The position numbers and the translations under genes were made by a program. Shown piece after piece: positions 44,717-53,099 of a stretch of DNA of 64,000 nt; the first letter of the stretch is position 1, and each line of letters opens with the position of its first letter. This DNA comes from Sulfurisoma sediminicola (lineage in GTDB: Bacteria > Pseudomonadota > Gammaproteobacteria > Burkholderiales > Rhodocyclaceae), in the NCBI RefSeq assembly GCF_003865015.1, contig NZ_BHVV01000001.1, forward strand, positions 558,001 through 622,000, written 5' to 3'. Below the pieces are notes generated by a model. The model ran no database searches. It saw only the letters and a list, made by a program, of their open reading frames with translations, and had not been told where the DNA came from.

Positions 44717-45031
44717 TCAGGCGTGCGCTGCCGCGCCGACCCAGGGCTTGATCTTCGCCAGGGTCTCGGCCAGCGCGTCCTTGGCGCACTCGGTGTCGTA
44801 ACGCACCTGACCGCGCAGCCACCATCCTTCGGAAAGGCCGAAGAAGCGGCACAGCCGCAAGTCAGTATCGGCGGTGATCGCGCGGCGACCCGCGACGATT
44901 TCGCCGATGCGCTGCGCCGGCACGCCGATCTCCTTCGCCAGCCGATACTGGGAGATGCCCATCGGCTTCAGGAATTCCTCCAGCAGCATCTCGCCCGGGG
45001 AAACCGGAGCCAGCTTCTTAGCCCTGCTCAT
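44717..45031 (-). CDS. higA: HigA-family antitoxin
   Basis: The 104-residue protein starts [23 protein letters not shown] and has an HTH ([27 protein letters not shown]) with [11 protein letters not shown] after it. HigA binds HigB and represses the operon. The gene follows the toxin after 12 bases, the toxin-first order typical for higBA. It is encoded on the same strand as rapZ and may be read together with it. Confidence 0.92.
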   Translation of the reverse strand: MSRAKKLAPVSPGEMLLEEFLKPMGISQYRLAKEIGVPAQRIGEIVAGRRAITADTDLRLCRFFGLSEGWWLRGQVRYDTECAKDALAETLAKIKPWVGAAAHA

Positions 45032-45043
45032 TTTTCCGCTCCA

Positions 45044-45325
45044 TCAGTGGTAATCGACAATCTCCACATTCTTTGCGCCTTCCGCCGTCCACACGAAGCA
45101 CACCCGAAACTGGTCGTTGATGCGGACGCTGTGCTGACCGGCCCGAGCACCCTTCAGCGCCTCCAGTCGGTTGCCCGGCGGCACTCGCAAGTCGTCGAGC
45201 ACTTCCGCCCACTCAAGTTGTTCCAGCTTGCGCCGCGCCACCGCCTCGATGTTCGCGAAGCGCTTCACGCGCAGACGCTTGAACAGGCTCTCGGTGTCAG
45301 GGCACTTGAACGACTTGATGGCCAT
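45044..45325 (-). CDS. higB: HigB-family toxin (RelE-like mRNA interferase)
   Basis: The 93-residue protein starts MAIKSFKCPDTESLFKR and has the RelE-like fold signatures RKLEQLEWAEVLDDLRVPPGNRLEAL (given here as its position, residues about 30 to 55), HSVRINDQFRVCFVW and the C-terminal VEIVDYH. HigB cleaves mRNA on the ribosome. The ATG at 45325 was chosen because the predicted -10 ends six bases upstream, leaving almost no leader. A TTG two codons earlier is possible but lies closer to the -10. Confidence 0.92.
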   Translation of the reverse strand: MAIKSFKCPDTESLFKRLRVKRFANIEAVARRKLEQLEWAEVLDDLRVPPGNRLEALKGARAGQHSVRINDQFRVCFVWTAEGAKNVEIVDYH

Positions 45326-45330
45326 GGGCA

Positions 45331-45360
45331 ATAGTAACGCGACGCATGATTAACGTCAAT
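45331..45360 (-). promoter_or_regulatory. Promoter and possible operator of higBA
   Basis: On the minus strand TTGACG (45359-45354) and TACTAT (45336-45331) are 17 bases apart, a good promoter. The -10 ends only five bases before the higB ATG, so the transcript would be leaderless or nearly so. The imperfect palindrome ATTAACGTCAAT (45349-45360) overlaps the -35 and could bind HigA. Confidence 0.6.
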
Positions 45361-45453
45361 CGTGATTACGGAGGAAGTCAGCGATAGGCTGGCCGCCGTG
45401 CCGCCAGCGCGCCCCGCAGGAAGTACCCTTGGGGTGCCGACTTTTCGGCCACG

Positions 45454-45633
45454 CTACTTGAGGATGCAGTGCTTGGCGTAATCCACCGCCTCATTGGCCG
45501 ACCAGTCCGCCTTCGCCTTGGCTTTCATGTTCGAGCACCACCGCTCGCTGCCCACCTCCCGCGCACAGGCGGACAGCGCGAGCAGCGCCGCGCCGGCCAT
45601 GCCGCCGTAAAGATATTTCCTGATCGTGTCCAC
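45454..45633 (-). CDS. Small DUF3012-type lipoprotein
   Basis: The 59-residue protein starts at GTG 45633 (MDTIRKYLYGG after initiation). It has a lipoprotein signal with ALLALSAC, then EVGSERWCSNMKAKAKADW and AVDYAKHCIL, the pattern of the DUF3012 family. GGAG lies nine bases before the start. The product would be a small lipoprotein anchored by its first cysteine; two more cysteines could form a disulfide. Its function is unknown. Confidence 0.85.
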   Translation of the reverse strand: MDTIRKYLYGGMAGAALLALSACAREVGSERWCSNMKAKAKADWSANEAVDYAKHCILK

Positions 45634-45720
45634 TGCAGAAGGTCTCCGGTTTGAGGATATTTGGTCTATCCCCGAATGTTGTTGGAGGAAAGCCAGCCGC
45701 ACGCGATGACGCAGACTGCT

Positions 45721-45900
45721 TCAGGCTGCGGGAGTGTCATCCTTCCCGGGCGGTGGCGTTGCCGGCGCCGCGGGCATCACCACCGGTTCGCCCCATGGCC
45801 GGCCGCAGCCGATGCAGTAGGCCTCGTCCGCATCCGGCAGGCAGATGCCGACGCAGGGATAGACCTCGTCGATGTCCGTTGGGGGCGTGTTCTCGCTCAC
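45721..45900 (-). CDS. DUF1289-type small cysteine-rich protein
   Basis: This 59-residue protein is too short for most gene calls. It starts at a GTG (45900) that overlaps the stop of the HMG-CoA lyase gene by four bases. The sequence shows YPCVGICLPDADEAYCIGCGRP, that is C-x3-C-x8-C-x2-C, which is the DUF1289 signature, followed by a proline- and alanine-rich tail. The four cysteines suggest a small metal or cluster site. The role is unknown. The overlap places it in the same transcript as the lyase. Confidence 0.85.
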   Translation of the reverse strand: MSENTPPTDIDEVYPCVGICLPDADEAYCIGCGRPWGEPVVMPAAPATPPPGKDDTPAA

Positions 45901-46817
45901 GCGGCGAGGGCAGCCGTTCCTTTGGCGAGCAGCGCCCGTGCCACTTTCGATTGCGGCTCGCGGCCGAGCTCTTGCGATATCCAGCCGGCGGCATCGACCA
46001 GCTTGGCGAGGTCGAGGCCGCTCTTGAGGCCCAGCCCTTCGAGCAGCCAGACCACGTCCTCCGTGGCGACGTTGCCCGAGGCGCCGGCGGCGTAGGGGCA
46101 GCCGCCCAAGCCGCCGACCGAGGCGTCGAACACGGAGACGCCAAGCTGGAGCGCGGCATAGATGTTGGCGATGGCCATGCCGTATGTGTCATGGAAATGG
46201 CCGGCGATCTTCTTCAGCGGCATGCGCTTGGCCACGGCCTCGATCATCGCCTTGGTCGCTTCGGGCGTGCCGGTGCCAATGGTGTCGCCGAGGCTCACCT
46301 CGTAGCAGCCCATGTCGAAAAGCGCCCACGCCACCTCGGCCACCGTCGTCGGCTTGACCTCGCCCTGCCAGGGGCAGCCGAGCACACAGGAGACGTAGCC
46401 GCGCACATTGATGTCGGCTTCCTTGGCGGCGGCGACCACGGGGCGGAAACGCTCGAGCGATTCCGCAATGGAGCAGTCGATGTTCTTCCGCGAAAAAGCC
46501 TCGGAGGCGGCGCCGAGCACCGCGATCTCCTTGGCGCCCGCGGCCAGCGCGGCCTCGAAGCCCTGCATGTTCGTCACCAGCACGGGATAGCCGACACCCT
46601 CGCGGCGCTCGATCTTCGCCATCACCTTGGCGGCGTCGGCCATTTGCGGCGCCTCCCTGGGCGAGACGAAGGCTGTTGCCTCGATGCTTTTCAGACCGGC
46701 ATCGCCGAGGCGGCGGATCAGTTCGACCTTGGTCGCGGTGGGCACGGACTGCTTTTCGTTCCGCAGGCCGTCGCACGGGCCGACTTCGACGATCTTGACT
46801 TTGCTGGGGAGAGCCAT
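45897..46817 (-). CDS. mvaB: Hydroxymethylglutaryl-CoA lyase
   Basis: The 306-residue protein has the TIM-barrel lyase opening VKIVEVGPCDGLRNEK. ATAFVSPREAPQMADA follows, with GHFHDTYGMAIANIYAAL (metal histidines) and the signature SVGGLGGCPYAAGASGN with its catalytic cysteine. It splits HMG-CoA into acetyl-CoA and acetoacetate in leucine and acyl-CoA breakdown. In this region it could feed acetyl-CoA into PHA, together with the nearby phaC, but no direct link is visible. The start ATG has no clear promoter nearby. Confidence 0.95.
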   Translation of the reverse strand: MALPSKVKIVEVGPCDGLRNEKQSVPTATKVELIRRLGDAGLKSIEATAFVSPREAPQMADAAKVMAKIERREGVGYPVLVTNMQGFEAALAAGAKEIAVLGAASEAFSRKNIDCSIAESLERFRPVVAAAKEADINVRGYVSCVLGCPWQGEVKPTTVAEVAWALFDMGCYEVSLGDTIGTGTPEATKAMIEAVAKRMPLKKIAGHFHDTYGMAIANIYAALQLGVSVFDASVGGLGGCPYAAGASGNVATEDVVWLLEGLGLKSGLDLAKLVDAAGWISQELGREPQSKVARALLAKGTAALAA

Positions 46818-46965
46818 TGGGTTGGGGTTCGGTTCTTATTGGCTGTGAATTCTACGGGTTCGGCAGCGTTGGCAGCGAAAATTGCTGCACCGCACCACGA
46901 GAGATTATTTCAGGTGTAGAATGATTTGTCGATGCCTCAGGCACCCTTGCGGCGGCGGATCGAAC

Positions 46966-47997
46966 TTGAGCCAGGACATCTCCTACCCCCACGAAGAACT
47001 CCCCGCGGCCGGCACCACGACGGCCGTCGCGCCCGGCATCGAATGGCTGCGCATGCCGCTGCCGTTCGCGCTCGACCACATCAATTTGTGGCTGCTCGAG
47101 GATGGCGCCGGCTGGACCGCGGTGGACACCGGCATCGCGCTCGAGCCGGTCATGGATGCCTGGAAGTCGGCGCTGGCGGGACGGCGACTCAGACGCCAGA
47201 TCGTCACCCATTTCCATCCCGATCACCTCGGCCTGGCCGCCTGGCTGGAGCAGGAAACCGGGGCGCCGCTGGCCATGACGCTGGGCGAATACACCGTGGC
47301 CCAGCTCGTCGCCCACCAGGTACCCCCCTACGACCTCGCCTCGATGGTCGGCTTCTTCCGCCTGCACGGCCTCGACGCCGAGCGCATCGCCGCGCTGCAG
47401 CGGCGCGGCAACGTCTACCGCAGCGGCGTGCCGGCCATCCCCGCCAGCTACCGGCGGCTGATCGACGGCGACGTGCTCGCCATCGGCGGCCGCGACTGGC
47501 GCGTCATCACCGGCTACGGCCATGCGCCCGAGCATGCCAGCCTCTATTGCGACGCGCTGCGCGTACTGATCTCCGGCGACATGCTGCTGCCGCGCATTTC
47601 GACCAACGTCAGCGCCTTCGCCTCGAGCCCCGACTGCGACGCGCTCGGCCTCTTCCTCGCATCGATCAAGGCGCTCAAGGCGCTGCCTGCAGACACGCTG
47701 GTGCTGCCCTCGCACGGACGCCCGTTCCGCGGCTTGCACGCCCGCGTCGACGAGCTCGTCACCCACCATGCCGCGCGCTGCGAGGACCTGCTCGGCGCCT
47801 GCGCCACGCCGCAAAGCGCCGCCGAGCTGATCCCGGTGCTGTTCCCGCGCGAGATCAGCGACGCCCACCAGACTATGTTCGCGATGGGCGAAGCCATCGC
47901 GCACCTCACGCATCTAGAACAGGCGCGCCCGGCTCCACGATTGGAGCGCGTCACCGAGAATGGCATCGTCCGTTTCAGAAAAGTCCACCAGGAGTAG
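46966..47997 (+). CDS. MBL-fold metallohydrolase
   Basis: The 343-residue protein has the metallo-beta-lactamase motif THFHPDHLGLAAWL, and later HAPEHASLYC and LISGDMLLPR. LVLPSHGRPFRGL follows, so all metal-binding segments are present. The start is probably TTG 46966 (LSQDISYPHEELPA), because related proteins begin there. ATG 46921 is also in frame but overlaps a TAGAAT -10-like box. It is followed by phaC after ten bases. It may be a thioesterase or glyoxalase-like enzyme connected to acyl-CoA or PHA metabolism, though this is inference. Confidence 0.9.
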   Translation: MSQDISYPHEELPAAGTTTAVAPGIEWLRMPLPFALDHINLWLLEDGAGWTAVDTGIALEPVMDAWKSALAGRRLRRQIVTHFHPDHLGLAAWLEQETGAPLAMTLGEYTVAQLVAHQVPPYDLASMVGFFRLHGLDAERIAALQRRGNVYRSGVPAIPASYRRLIDGDVLAIGGRDWRVITGYGHAPEHASLYCDALRVLISGDMLLPRISTNVSAFASSPDCDALGLFLASIKALKALPADTLVLPSHGRPFRGLHARVDELVTHHAARCEDLLGACATPQSAAELIPVLFPREISDAHQTMFAMGEAIAHLTHLEQARPAPRLERVTENGIVRFRKVHQE

Positions 47998-48007
47998 GAG
48001 AAAGAAC

Positions 48008-49825
48008 ATGTCCGCAGAAACCAAAGAGCACGCGCCGCTGCCCGATCCCAAGGAAGTCGCCAAGACCTACGCCGAGGTCGCCCAGCGCGCCTCCAAGCTG
48101 CTGCACGACCACATCCAGCGCCAGGTCAAGAAGGGCGTCGCCGCGCCGCAGGACGAACTGGGGCTGGCCCAGGCCTTCATGGACATGATGGCGAAGATGC
48201 TGGCCAATCCGTACAAGCTGGCCCAGGCGCAGATGAACCTGGTGTGGGACTACTTCTCGCTGTGGCAGCACTCGACGATGCGCTTCATGGGCGTCCATTC
48301 CGCCCCGATCGCCGCGCCGATCAAGGGCGACAACCGCTTCAGGGGCGAGGCCTGGGAGGAGCATTTCCTCTTCGACTTCATCAAGCAGAGCTACCTCATC
48401 ACCGCGCGCCACATCCACGACTCCGTGAGCACGGTCGAGGGCCTCGACGACAAGACGCAGGGCAAGGTGAATTTCTTCACCCGCCAGTTCATCGACGCGC
48501 TGTCGCCGTCGAACTTCGTCATGACCAACCCCGAGGTTTTCAACGAGACGGTCAAGAGCCACGGCCAGAACCTGATCAAGGGCTTCAACAACCTGCTGCG
48601 CGACATCGAGGAAGGCGACGGCCAGCTGCGCGTCAAGATGTCCGACACCACGGCCTTCGAGCTGGGCAAGAACGTCGCCACCACGCCGGGCAAGGTGGTA
48701 TTCCAGAACGAACTGCTTCAACTTCTGCAATTCACCCCGAGCACCAAGCAGCAGTTCAAGCGGCCGCTGCTGATCGTGCCGCCGTGGATCAACAAGTACT
48801 ACATCCTCGACCTGCGCGAGAAGAATTCCTACATCAAGTGGGCGACCGACCAGGGCCACACGGTGTTCTGCATCTCCTGGGTCAATCCCGACGAGAAGCT
48901 GGCGGAAAAAAGCTTCGAGGACTACCTGCTCGACGGCGCGCTGGCCGCCATCGACCAGGTCTGCGAGCAGACCGGCGAAAAGGAAATCAACGCCGTCGGC
49001 TACTGCCTCGGCGGCACGCTGCTGGCCTCGACCGCCGCCTACATGACGGCGAAGAAGGACAAGCGCCTGGCCTCGACCACCTTCTTCACCACCATGCTCG
49101 ACTTCTCGATCCCAGGCGAGCTCGGCGTCTTCATCGACGAGCAGCAGGTGTCCAGCCTCGAGAAGAAGATGGAGCAGCGCGGCTTCCTCGAAGGCTCGGA
49201 GATGGCCGGCACCTTCAACATGATGCGCGCCAACGACCTGATCTGGTCTTTCGTGGTGAACAACTACCTGATGGGCAAGGACCCCTTCCCCTTCGACCTG
49301 CTGTTCTGGAACTCCGACTCGACGCGCATGCCCTACAGGATGCACAGCTTCTACCTGCGCAGCATGTACATGGACAACCTGCTCAAGGAGCCGGGCGGCG
49401 TGACGCTGGACGGCGTGGCGATCGACCTCGGCAAGATCAAGACGCCGGCCTACTTCATCTCCACCATCGAGGACCACATCGCGCCGTGGAAGAGCACCTA
49501 CCTCGGCGCGCAGCGCTTCAGCGGCCCGGTGCGCTTCGTCCTCGGCGGTTCCGGCCACATCGCCGGCGTCGTCAATCCGCCGGCGGCCAACAAGTACGGC
49601 TACTGGCTCAACGACGCGGCGACCCTGCCCGACACCGCCGACGAATTCCTCGCCGGCGCGACGCAGACCCATGGCTCGTGGTGGACGGACTGGCAGGCCT
49701 GGGTCACCGGCATGAACGACGCCAAGGTTCCCGCGCGCGATCCGGTCAAGGGCAAGCTCGGCGTGCTCGAGGACGCGCCGGGTTCCTTCGTCAAGTTCCG
49801 CCTCGACGCCCAAAAGAAGAGTTGA
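48008..49825 (+). CDS. phaC: Class I poly(3-hydroxyalkanoate) synthase
   Basis: The 605-residue protein polymerises 3-hydroxyacyl-CoA into PHA granules. The lipase-like box GYCLGGTLL holds the catalytic Cys333. The other triad members are readable as Asp489 (in EDHIAPW) and His517 (in SGHIAGV). The length suits class I enzymes, which act on short-chain monomers. GGAG lies eight bases before the ATG. The gene closes with a strong terminator at 49849-49884, so it is transcribed with the MBL gene but separately from the kinase block. No phaA, phaB or phasin is seen here. Confidence 0.97.
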   Translation: MSAETKEHAPLPDPKEVAKTYAEVAQRASKLLHDHIQRQVKKGVAAPQDELGLAQAFMDMMAKMLANPYKLAQAQMNLVWDYFSLWQHSTMRFMGVHSAPIAAPIKGDNRFRGEAWEEHFLFDFIKQSYLITARHIHDSVSTVEGLDDKTQGKVNFFTRQFIDALSPSNFVMTNPEVFNETVKSHGQNLIKGFNNLLRDIEEGDGQLRVKMSDTTAFELGKNVATTPGKVVFQNELLQLLQFTPSTKQQFKRPLLIVPPWINKYYILDLREKNSYIKWATDQGHTVFCISWVNPDEKLAEKSFEDYLLDGALAAIDQVCEQTGEKEINAVGYCLGGTLLASTAAYMTAKKDKRLASTTFFTTMLDFSIPGELGVFIDEQQVSSLEKKMEQRGFLEGSEMAGTFNMMRANDLIWSFVVNNYLMGKDPFPFDLLFWNSDSTRMPYRMHSFYLRSMYMDNLLKEPGGVTLDGVAIDLGKIKTPAYFISTIEDHIAPWKSTYLGAQRFSGPVRFVLGGSGHIAGVVNPPAANKYGYWLNDAATLPDTADEFLAGATQTHGSWWTDWQAWVTGMNDAKVPARDPVKGKLGVLEDAPGSFVKFRLDAQKKS

Positions 49826-49848
49826 GCGAATCTCCTCAAACGGCAACG

Positions 49849-49884
49849 ACGGGCGCAATCCTCGCGGATGCGCCCGTTTTGCTT
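49849..49884 (+). terminator. Intrinsic terminator after phaC
   Basis: ACGGGCGCA (49849-49857) pairs with TGCGCCCGT (49869-49877), and TCC with GGA inside, with one bulged A and a TCGC loop. TTTTGCTTT follows. It closes the phaC transcript and argues that the PIN gene begins downstream at 49900. Confidence 0.85.
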
Positions 49885-49899
49885 TCGCCGTCGCCCATC

Positions 49900-50328
49900 G
49901 TGCGCGTGGTGCTGGACACCAACGTGGTGCTGTCGCTGTTCGTCTTCGCCGACAGCCGGTACGGTGCACTCCGCAGGGCCATCGAAGGCGGTGCCTGGCT
50001 GGCGCTGACCGACGCGCGCTGCCTCCATGAATTCCGCCGCGTCCTCGCCTACGACATGTTTGGCCTCGACGCCGGCGCACAGGAGGCAGCATATGCCGCT
50101 TTTGCCGCGCTGGCACAGACGGCCGCGTCGGCCCCGGCCGCGTCCGCGGTCCTGCCGCTTTGCAAGGATCCGGACGACCAGAAGTTCCTCGAACTCGCCC
50201 GCGACGGCGGCGCACAGATCCTCGTCACCTCGGACAAGGCCCTGCTCAAGCTCGCCCGCCGCCGGCGCCTCGCCCACCTCTTCCGCATCCTCACCCCCGA
50301 CCAGGCGATGGCAGAATTGTCCGCGTGA
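49900..50328 (+). CDS. PIN-domain protein, possible toxin
   Basis: The 142-residue protein has the PIN acid set: VVLDTNVVLS at the start, ARCLHEFRRVL, then DPDDQKFLELA and ILVTSDKALLKL. It fits the TIGR00305-type PIN toxin group. The start GTG 49900 was chosen because a strong terminator ends at 49884; a TTG at 49822 would put the terminator inside the coding region. No antitoxin gene is visible next to it, and the next gene overlaps it by four bases. It may therefore act as a nuclease in its own right. Confidence 0.85.
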   Translation: MRVVLDTNVVLSLFVFADSRYGALRRAIEGGAWLALTDARCLHEFRRVLAYDMFGLDAGAQEAAYAAFAALAQTAASAPAASAVLPLCKDPDDQKFLELARDGGAQILVTSDKALLKLARRRRLAHLFRILTPDQAMAELSA

Positions 50329-51065
50329 AGACCGCGATACTTTCCGACGTCCATGCCAACCTCGAAGCGCTGAGCGCGTGCATGGCCCACGCCCGGCGGC
50401 AGGGTGCCGCGCGCTTCGCCTTTCTCGGCGACCTGGTCGGCTATGGCGCCGATCCGCTCGCCTGTCTCGACCTGATCCGTGGCGAAGTGGCGCGCGGCGG
50501 CCTCGCCGTGCGCGGCAACCACGACGACGCGGCGCTGGGCGGCCTCTGCGAGGACTTCAACTTCATCGCCCGCGACTCCGCCTACTGGACGCGCGCGCAG
50601 CTCGGCGCCGCAGAGCGCGAATTCCTCGCCGCGCTGCCGCTGCAACAACGCGACGGCGATGCGCTCTACGTCCATGCCAGCGCGGCCGATCCGGCCGCCT
50701 GGGAGTACATCACCGGCCTCCTGGCGGCACGGCGCTGCCTCGCCGCCACCGATGCCGCCATCGTTTTCGCCGGCCACGTTCATCAGCCGCTGCTGTTCTA
50801 CACGTCGGGCGATGGCGTCAAGTCGTTCGGGGCGAGAAGCGGCGTCGCCGTGCCACTGTCGGCGCGGCGACGCTGGCTCGCGCTGCTCGGCGCGGCCGGA
50901 CAGCCGCGCGATGGCAACCCGGCCGCGGCCTACGCGCTGTTCGACGCGGCGGCACGCCAGCTGACCCAACATCGCGTGCCCTACGATCATGCGACGGCGG
51001 CACGCAAGATCCTCGCCGCCGGTCTGCCTGCTATGCTGGCGCGACGCCTTGCCTATGGAGAGTAG
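50325..51065 (+). CDS. Calcineurin-like metallophosphoesterase
   Basis: The 246-residue protein starts at GTG 50325, overlapping the PIN stop (GTGA). All metal motifs are visible: ILSDVHANLEAL, FLGDLVGYGADP, RGNHDDAALGG and FAGHVHQPLLF. It matches the YfcE/MPE group of phosphodiesterases or phosphatases. Its 3' end overlaps the kinase by 11 bases, so a kinase and a phosphatase are co-transcribed; a regulatory pair on one target protein is possible. The substrate is unknown. Confidence 0.92.
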   Translation: MKTAILSDVHANLEALSACMAHARRQGAARFAFLGDLVGYGADPLACLDLIRGEVARGGLAVRGNHDDAALGGLCEDFNFIARDSAYWTRAQLGAAEREFLAALPLQQRDGDALYVHASAADPAAWEYITGLLAARRCLAATDAAIVFAGHVHQPLLFYTSGDGVKSFGARSGVAVPLSARRRWLALLGAAGQPRDGNPAAAYALFDAAARQLTQHRVPYDHATAARKILAAGLPAMLARRLAYGE

Positions 51066-52461
51066 ATTGCCCACCTTGCCAGTGGCCGGCCATCGCATCG
51101 AAGACAGGATCGCCGAGGGCGCGATGGCGACGCTGTGGCGTGCCGTCGGCCCCGACGGCACGGTGCGGCTGCTCAAGCGCCCCAAGCTCGGTCCGGGCAG
51201 CCATCCGGCCTGCTTCGCCGGCTTCGAAACCGAGCGCATGGTCCTTGCCCGGCTTGTCGGCCCGAATGTGCCCGCGCTGATCGCGGCCGGCGACGACGGC
51301 CCGGACGACAGCGGACCCTGGCTGCTCGAGGAATGGATAAGCGGCCCCTCGCTGGTCGAGGCCGCACGGCGCGCGCCGCTGCCCGAAACCGAGGTCGTCC
51401 GGCTCGGCATGGCCGTGGCGACGGCGTTGCACGCCGTGCATCGCCAGAACGTCGTGCACCACGATCTCAAGCCGCAGCACATCCTTTTCCGCGACGACGG
51501 TACGGCCGTCCTGATCGACTTCGGCCTCGCCGCCCACGGCGAGTTGCCCGACTTCGCCGCCGATGCCGCCGACGGCGCCCGCGAAATGCCGCTCGGCACC
51601 CCAGCCTACATCGCCCCGGAGCCGCTGCGCGGCGAGCGCGGCAACCCGAAGAGCGACATCTTCTCCCTCGGCGTCATCCTCTACCTGCTGGCGACCGGCC
51701 GGCTGCCCTTCGGTGCGCCCGAGAGCCGGGGCGGCATGCGCCGGCGCCTGTGGCTCGACCCGCCGCGACCGCGCGCGCTGCGCCCGGAGCTGCCCGAATG
51801 GCTGCAGGAAATCATCATGCGCTGCCTCGCCGTGCTGCCGGAAAACCGCTACGCCACGGCCGCGCAGGTTGCCCACGATCTCGCCCACCCCGAGCAGGTG
51901 GTGATCACGGCGCGCGGCCGCAATCTGCAGGGCGGCGGCTGGCGCGCCGCCGCGCGGCGCTGGTGGAAGACCGTGACCGCACCGCCGCCCGTGCGGCGAG
52001 CCGCGGCGGAGCAACTCGCCCGGGCGCCGCACGTCCTCGTCGCCATCGACACCGAGCATGAAACGGCGGCGCTGGCGGCGGCGATGCGGCAGGTCGTGCG
52101 GCGTGCCGCCAGCGCCGACTCCCTGGCGCGCATCACCTGCGTCAACGTGATCGACGCCACGCTGTCGGCCGGTCAGGAAGAGGCCGCCGAACTCGAAAGG
52201 GGGCAGCGCACGCAGCGGCTGATGGCTCTCCACCACTGGGCGCGTGAATTGGCGCTGGCGCCGGAACGGCTGCGCTTCCATGTCCTCGAAGGCGGCGACG
52301 CCGCCGCTGCGCTGCTCGACTACGCGCACACCCAGCACGTCGACCAGATCGTCATCGGCGCGCGCGGCAGCTCGGCGCTGCGGCGCCTGCTCGGCAGCGT
52401 CTCGGCACGCATCGCCGCCGAGGCGCCCTGCACGGTGACGGTGGTGCGAATTACGGCCTGA
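51055..52461 (+). CDS. Serine/threonine protein kinase fused to a universal stress domain
   Basis: The 468-residue protein has a Hanks-type kinase domain in residues 1 to about 280. The Lys is in VRLLKRP, the catalytic loop HHDLKPQH has Asp137, IDFG has Asp155, and GTPAYIAPE and PENRYATA complete it. From about 320 to 468 follows a UspA domain with VLVAIDTEHETAAL and IGARGSSALRRLLGSVS, which fits ATP-binding stress proteins. The fusion suggests that kinase activity responds to ATP or to a stress ligand. The start ATG 51055 overlaps the phosphoesterase; TTG 51067 is possible. Confidence 0.92.
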   Translation: MESRLPTLPVAGHRIEDRIAEGAMATLWRAVGPDGTVRLLKRPKLGPGSHPACFAGFETERMVLARLVGPNVPALIAAGDDGPDDSGPWLLEEWISGPSLVEAARRAPLPETEVVRLGMAVATALHAVHRQNVVHHDLKPQHILFRDDGTAVLIDFGLAAHGELPDFAADAADGAREMPLGTPAYIAPEPLRGERGNPKSDIFSLGVILYLLATGRLPFGAPESRGGMRRRLWLDPPRPRALRPELPEWLQEIIMRCLAVLPENRYATAAQVAHDLAHPEQVVITARGRNLQGGGWRAAARRWWKTVTAPPPVRRAAAEQLARAPHVLVAIDTEHETAALAAAMRQVVRRAASADSLARITCVNVIDATLSAGQEEAAELERGQRTQRLMALHHWARELALAPERLRFHVLEGGDAAAALLDYAHTQHVDQIVIGARGSSALRRLLGSVSARIAAEAPCTVTVVRITA

Positions 52462-52503
52462 AGCGGCCGATCGGGCATCGCCGCCGCGGAATATCATGAT
52501 TTC

Positions 52504-52517
52504 TTGATATAGATCAT
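52504..52517. promoter_or_regulatory. FNR/ANR-like binding site before the rhodanese gene
   Basis: TTGAT-atag-ATCAT matches the FNR consensus TTGAT-N4-ATCAA at nine of ten positions. A TTGACA lies at 52531-52536 downstream and could be the -35 of a promoter with a poor -10. It lies 105 bases before the ATG at 52622 and suggests oxygen-dependent expression of the secreted rhodanese. Confidence 0.6.
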
Positions 52518-52621
52518 GTCGCCGTTTTGATTGACATGGCTGGAAAGTATGGGGTTAAACTGCCGCGGCCATGGCGAATGCCAGTGGAAGGTTCGTCCAA
52601 CACCCCAAGGAGAATTGCAGA

Positions 52622-53077
52622 ATGAACATGTTCAAGCGCTTGTTCCTCAACACTGCCGGTCTCGCCTTCCTCGCTGCCGCGGGCGGCGCCCTGGCGCAGG
52701 AAACCCCCACCGCGGCGCCGGCCGGCGTCAAGCTGGTCGAAGCCAAGGATGTCCAGGCCCTGCAGGCCAAGGGCGCCGTGCTGATCGACACGCGCAAGGC
52801 CAACGAATACGCCGACGGCACCATCAAGGGCGCGATCTCGGTGCCCTACGATCCGGAGAAGAGCGCCAAGGATGCCGGCTTCGATGCCGCCCAGGACAAG
52901 TACGACATGGGCAAGATCGCCGACAAGGCCAAGGACTACGTGCTGTTCTGCAATTCCGGCACCTGCTGGAAGTCCTACAAGGCCGCCGTCGTGATGGCCA
53001 AGGCCGGCTACAAGAACGTGCATTGGTATCGCAACGGTTTCCCCGACTGGAAGGCGCGCAAGCTGCCGACGGAATAA
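52622..53077 (+). CDS. Secreted single-domain rhodanese
   Basis: The 151-residue protein has a signal peptide (MNMFKRLFLNTAGLAFLAAA, cleavage after GALAQ). One rhodanese domain follows, with VLIDTRKANEYADGTIKGA and the loop FCNSGTCWKSYKA. The cysteine at the loop start is the likely sulfur-bearing residue, and the second cysteine two residues later is unusual and may form a disulfide. AAGGAG lies 12 bases before ATG 52622. It ends in an intrinsic terminator. It belongs to the periplasm and likely handles sulfane sulfur; the FNR-like box suggests anaerobic control. Confidence 0.92.
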   Translation: MNMFKRLFLNTAGLAFLAAAGGALAQETPTAAPAGVKLVEAKDVQALQAKGAVLIDTRKANEYADGTIKGAISVPYDPEKSAKDAGFDAAQDKYDMGKIADKAKDYVLFCNSGTCWKSYKAAVVMAKAGYKNVHWYRNGFPDWKARKLPTE

Positions 53078-53099
53078 GTTTGGGCTGTTGAACGTCTAG

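Noticed and set aside
47975-50215. Minus-strand open frame of 746 codons opposite phaC and the PIN gene
   Set aside because: It is antisense to a PHA synthase with an intact catalytic triad and shows no domain of its own.
49822-50328. A TTG start for the PIN gene overlapping the phaC stop
   Set aside because: It would place a strong intrinsic terminator inside the coding region and add residues absent from PIN proteins; GTG 49900 fits better.
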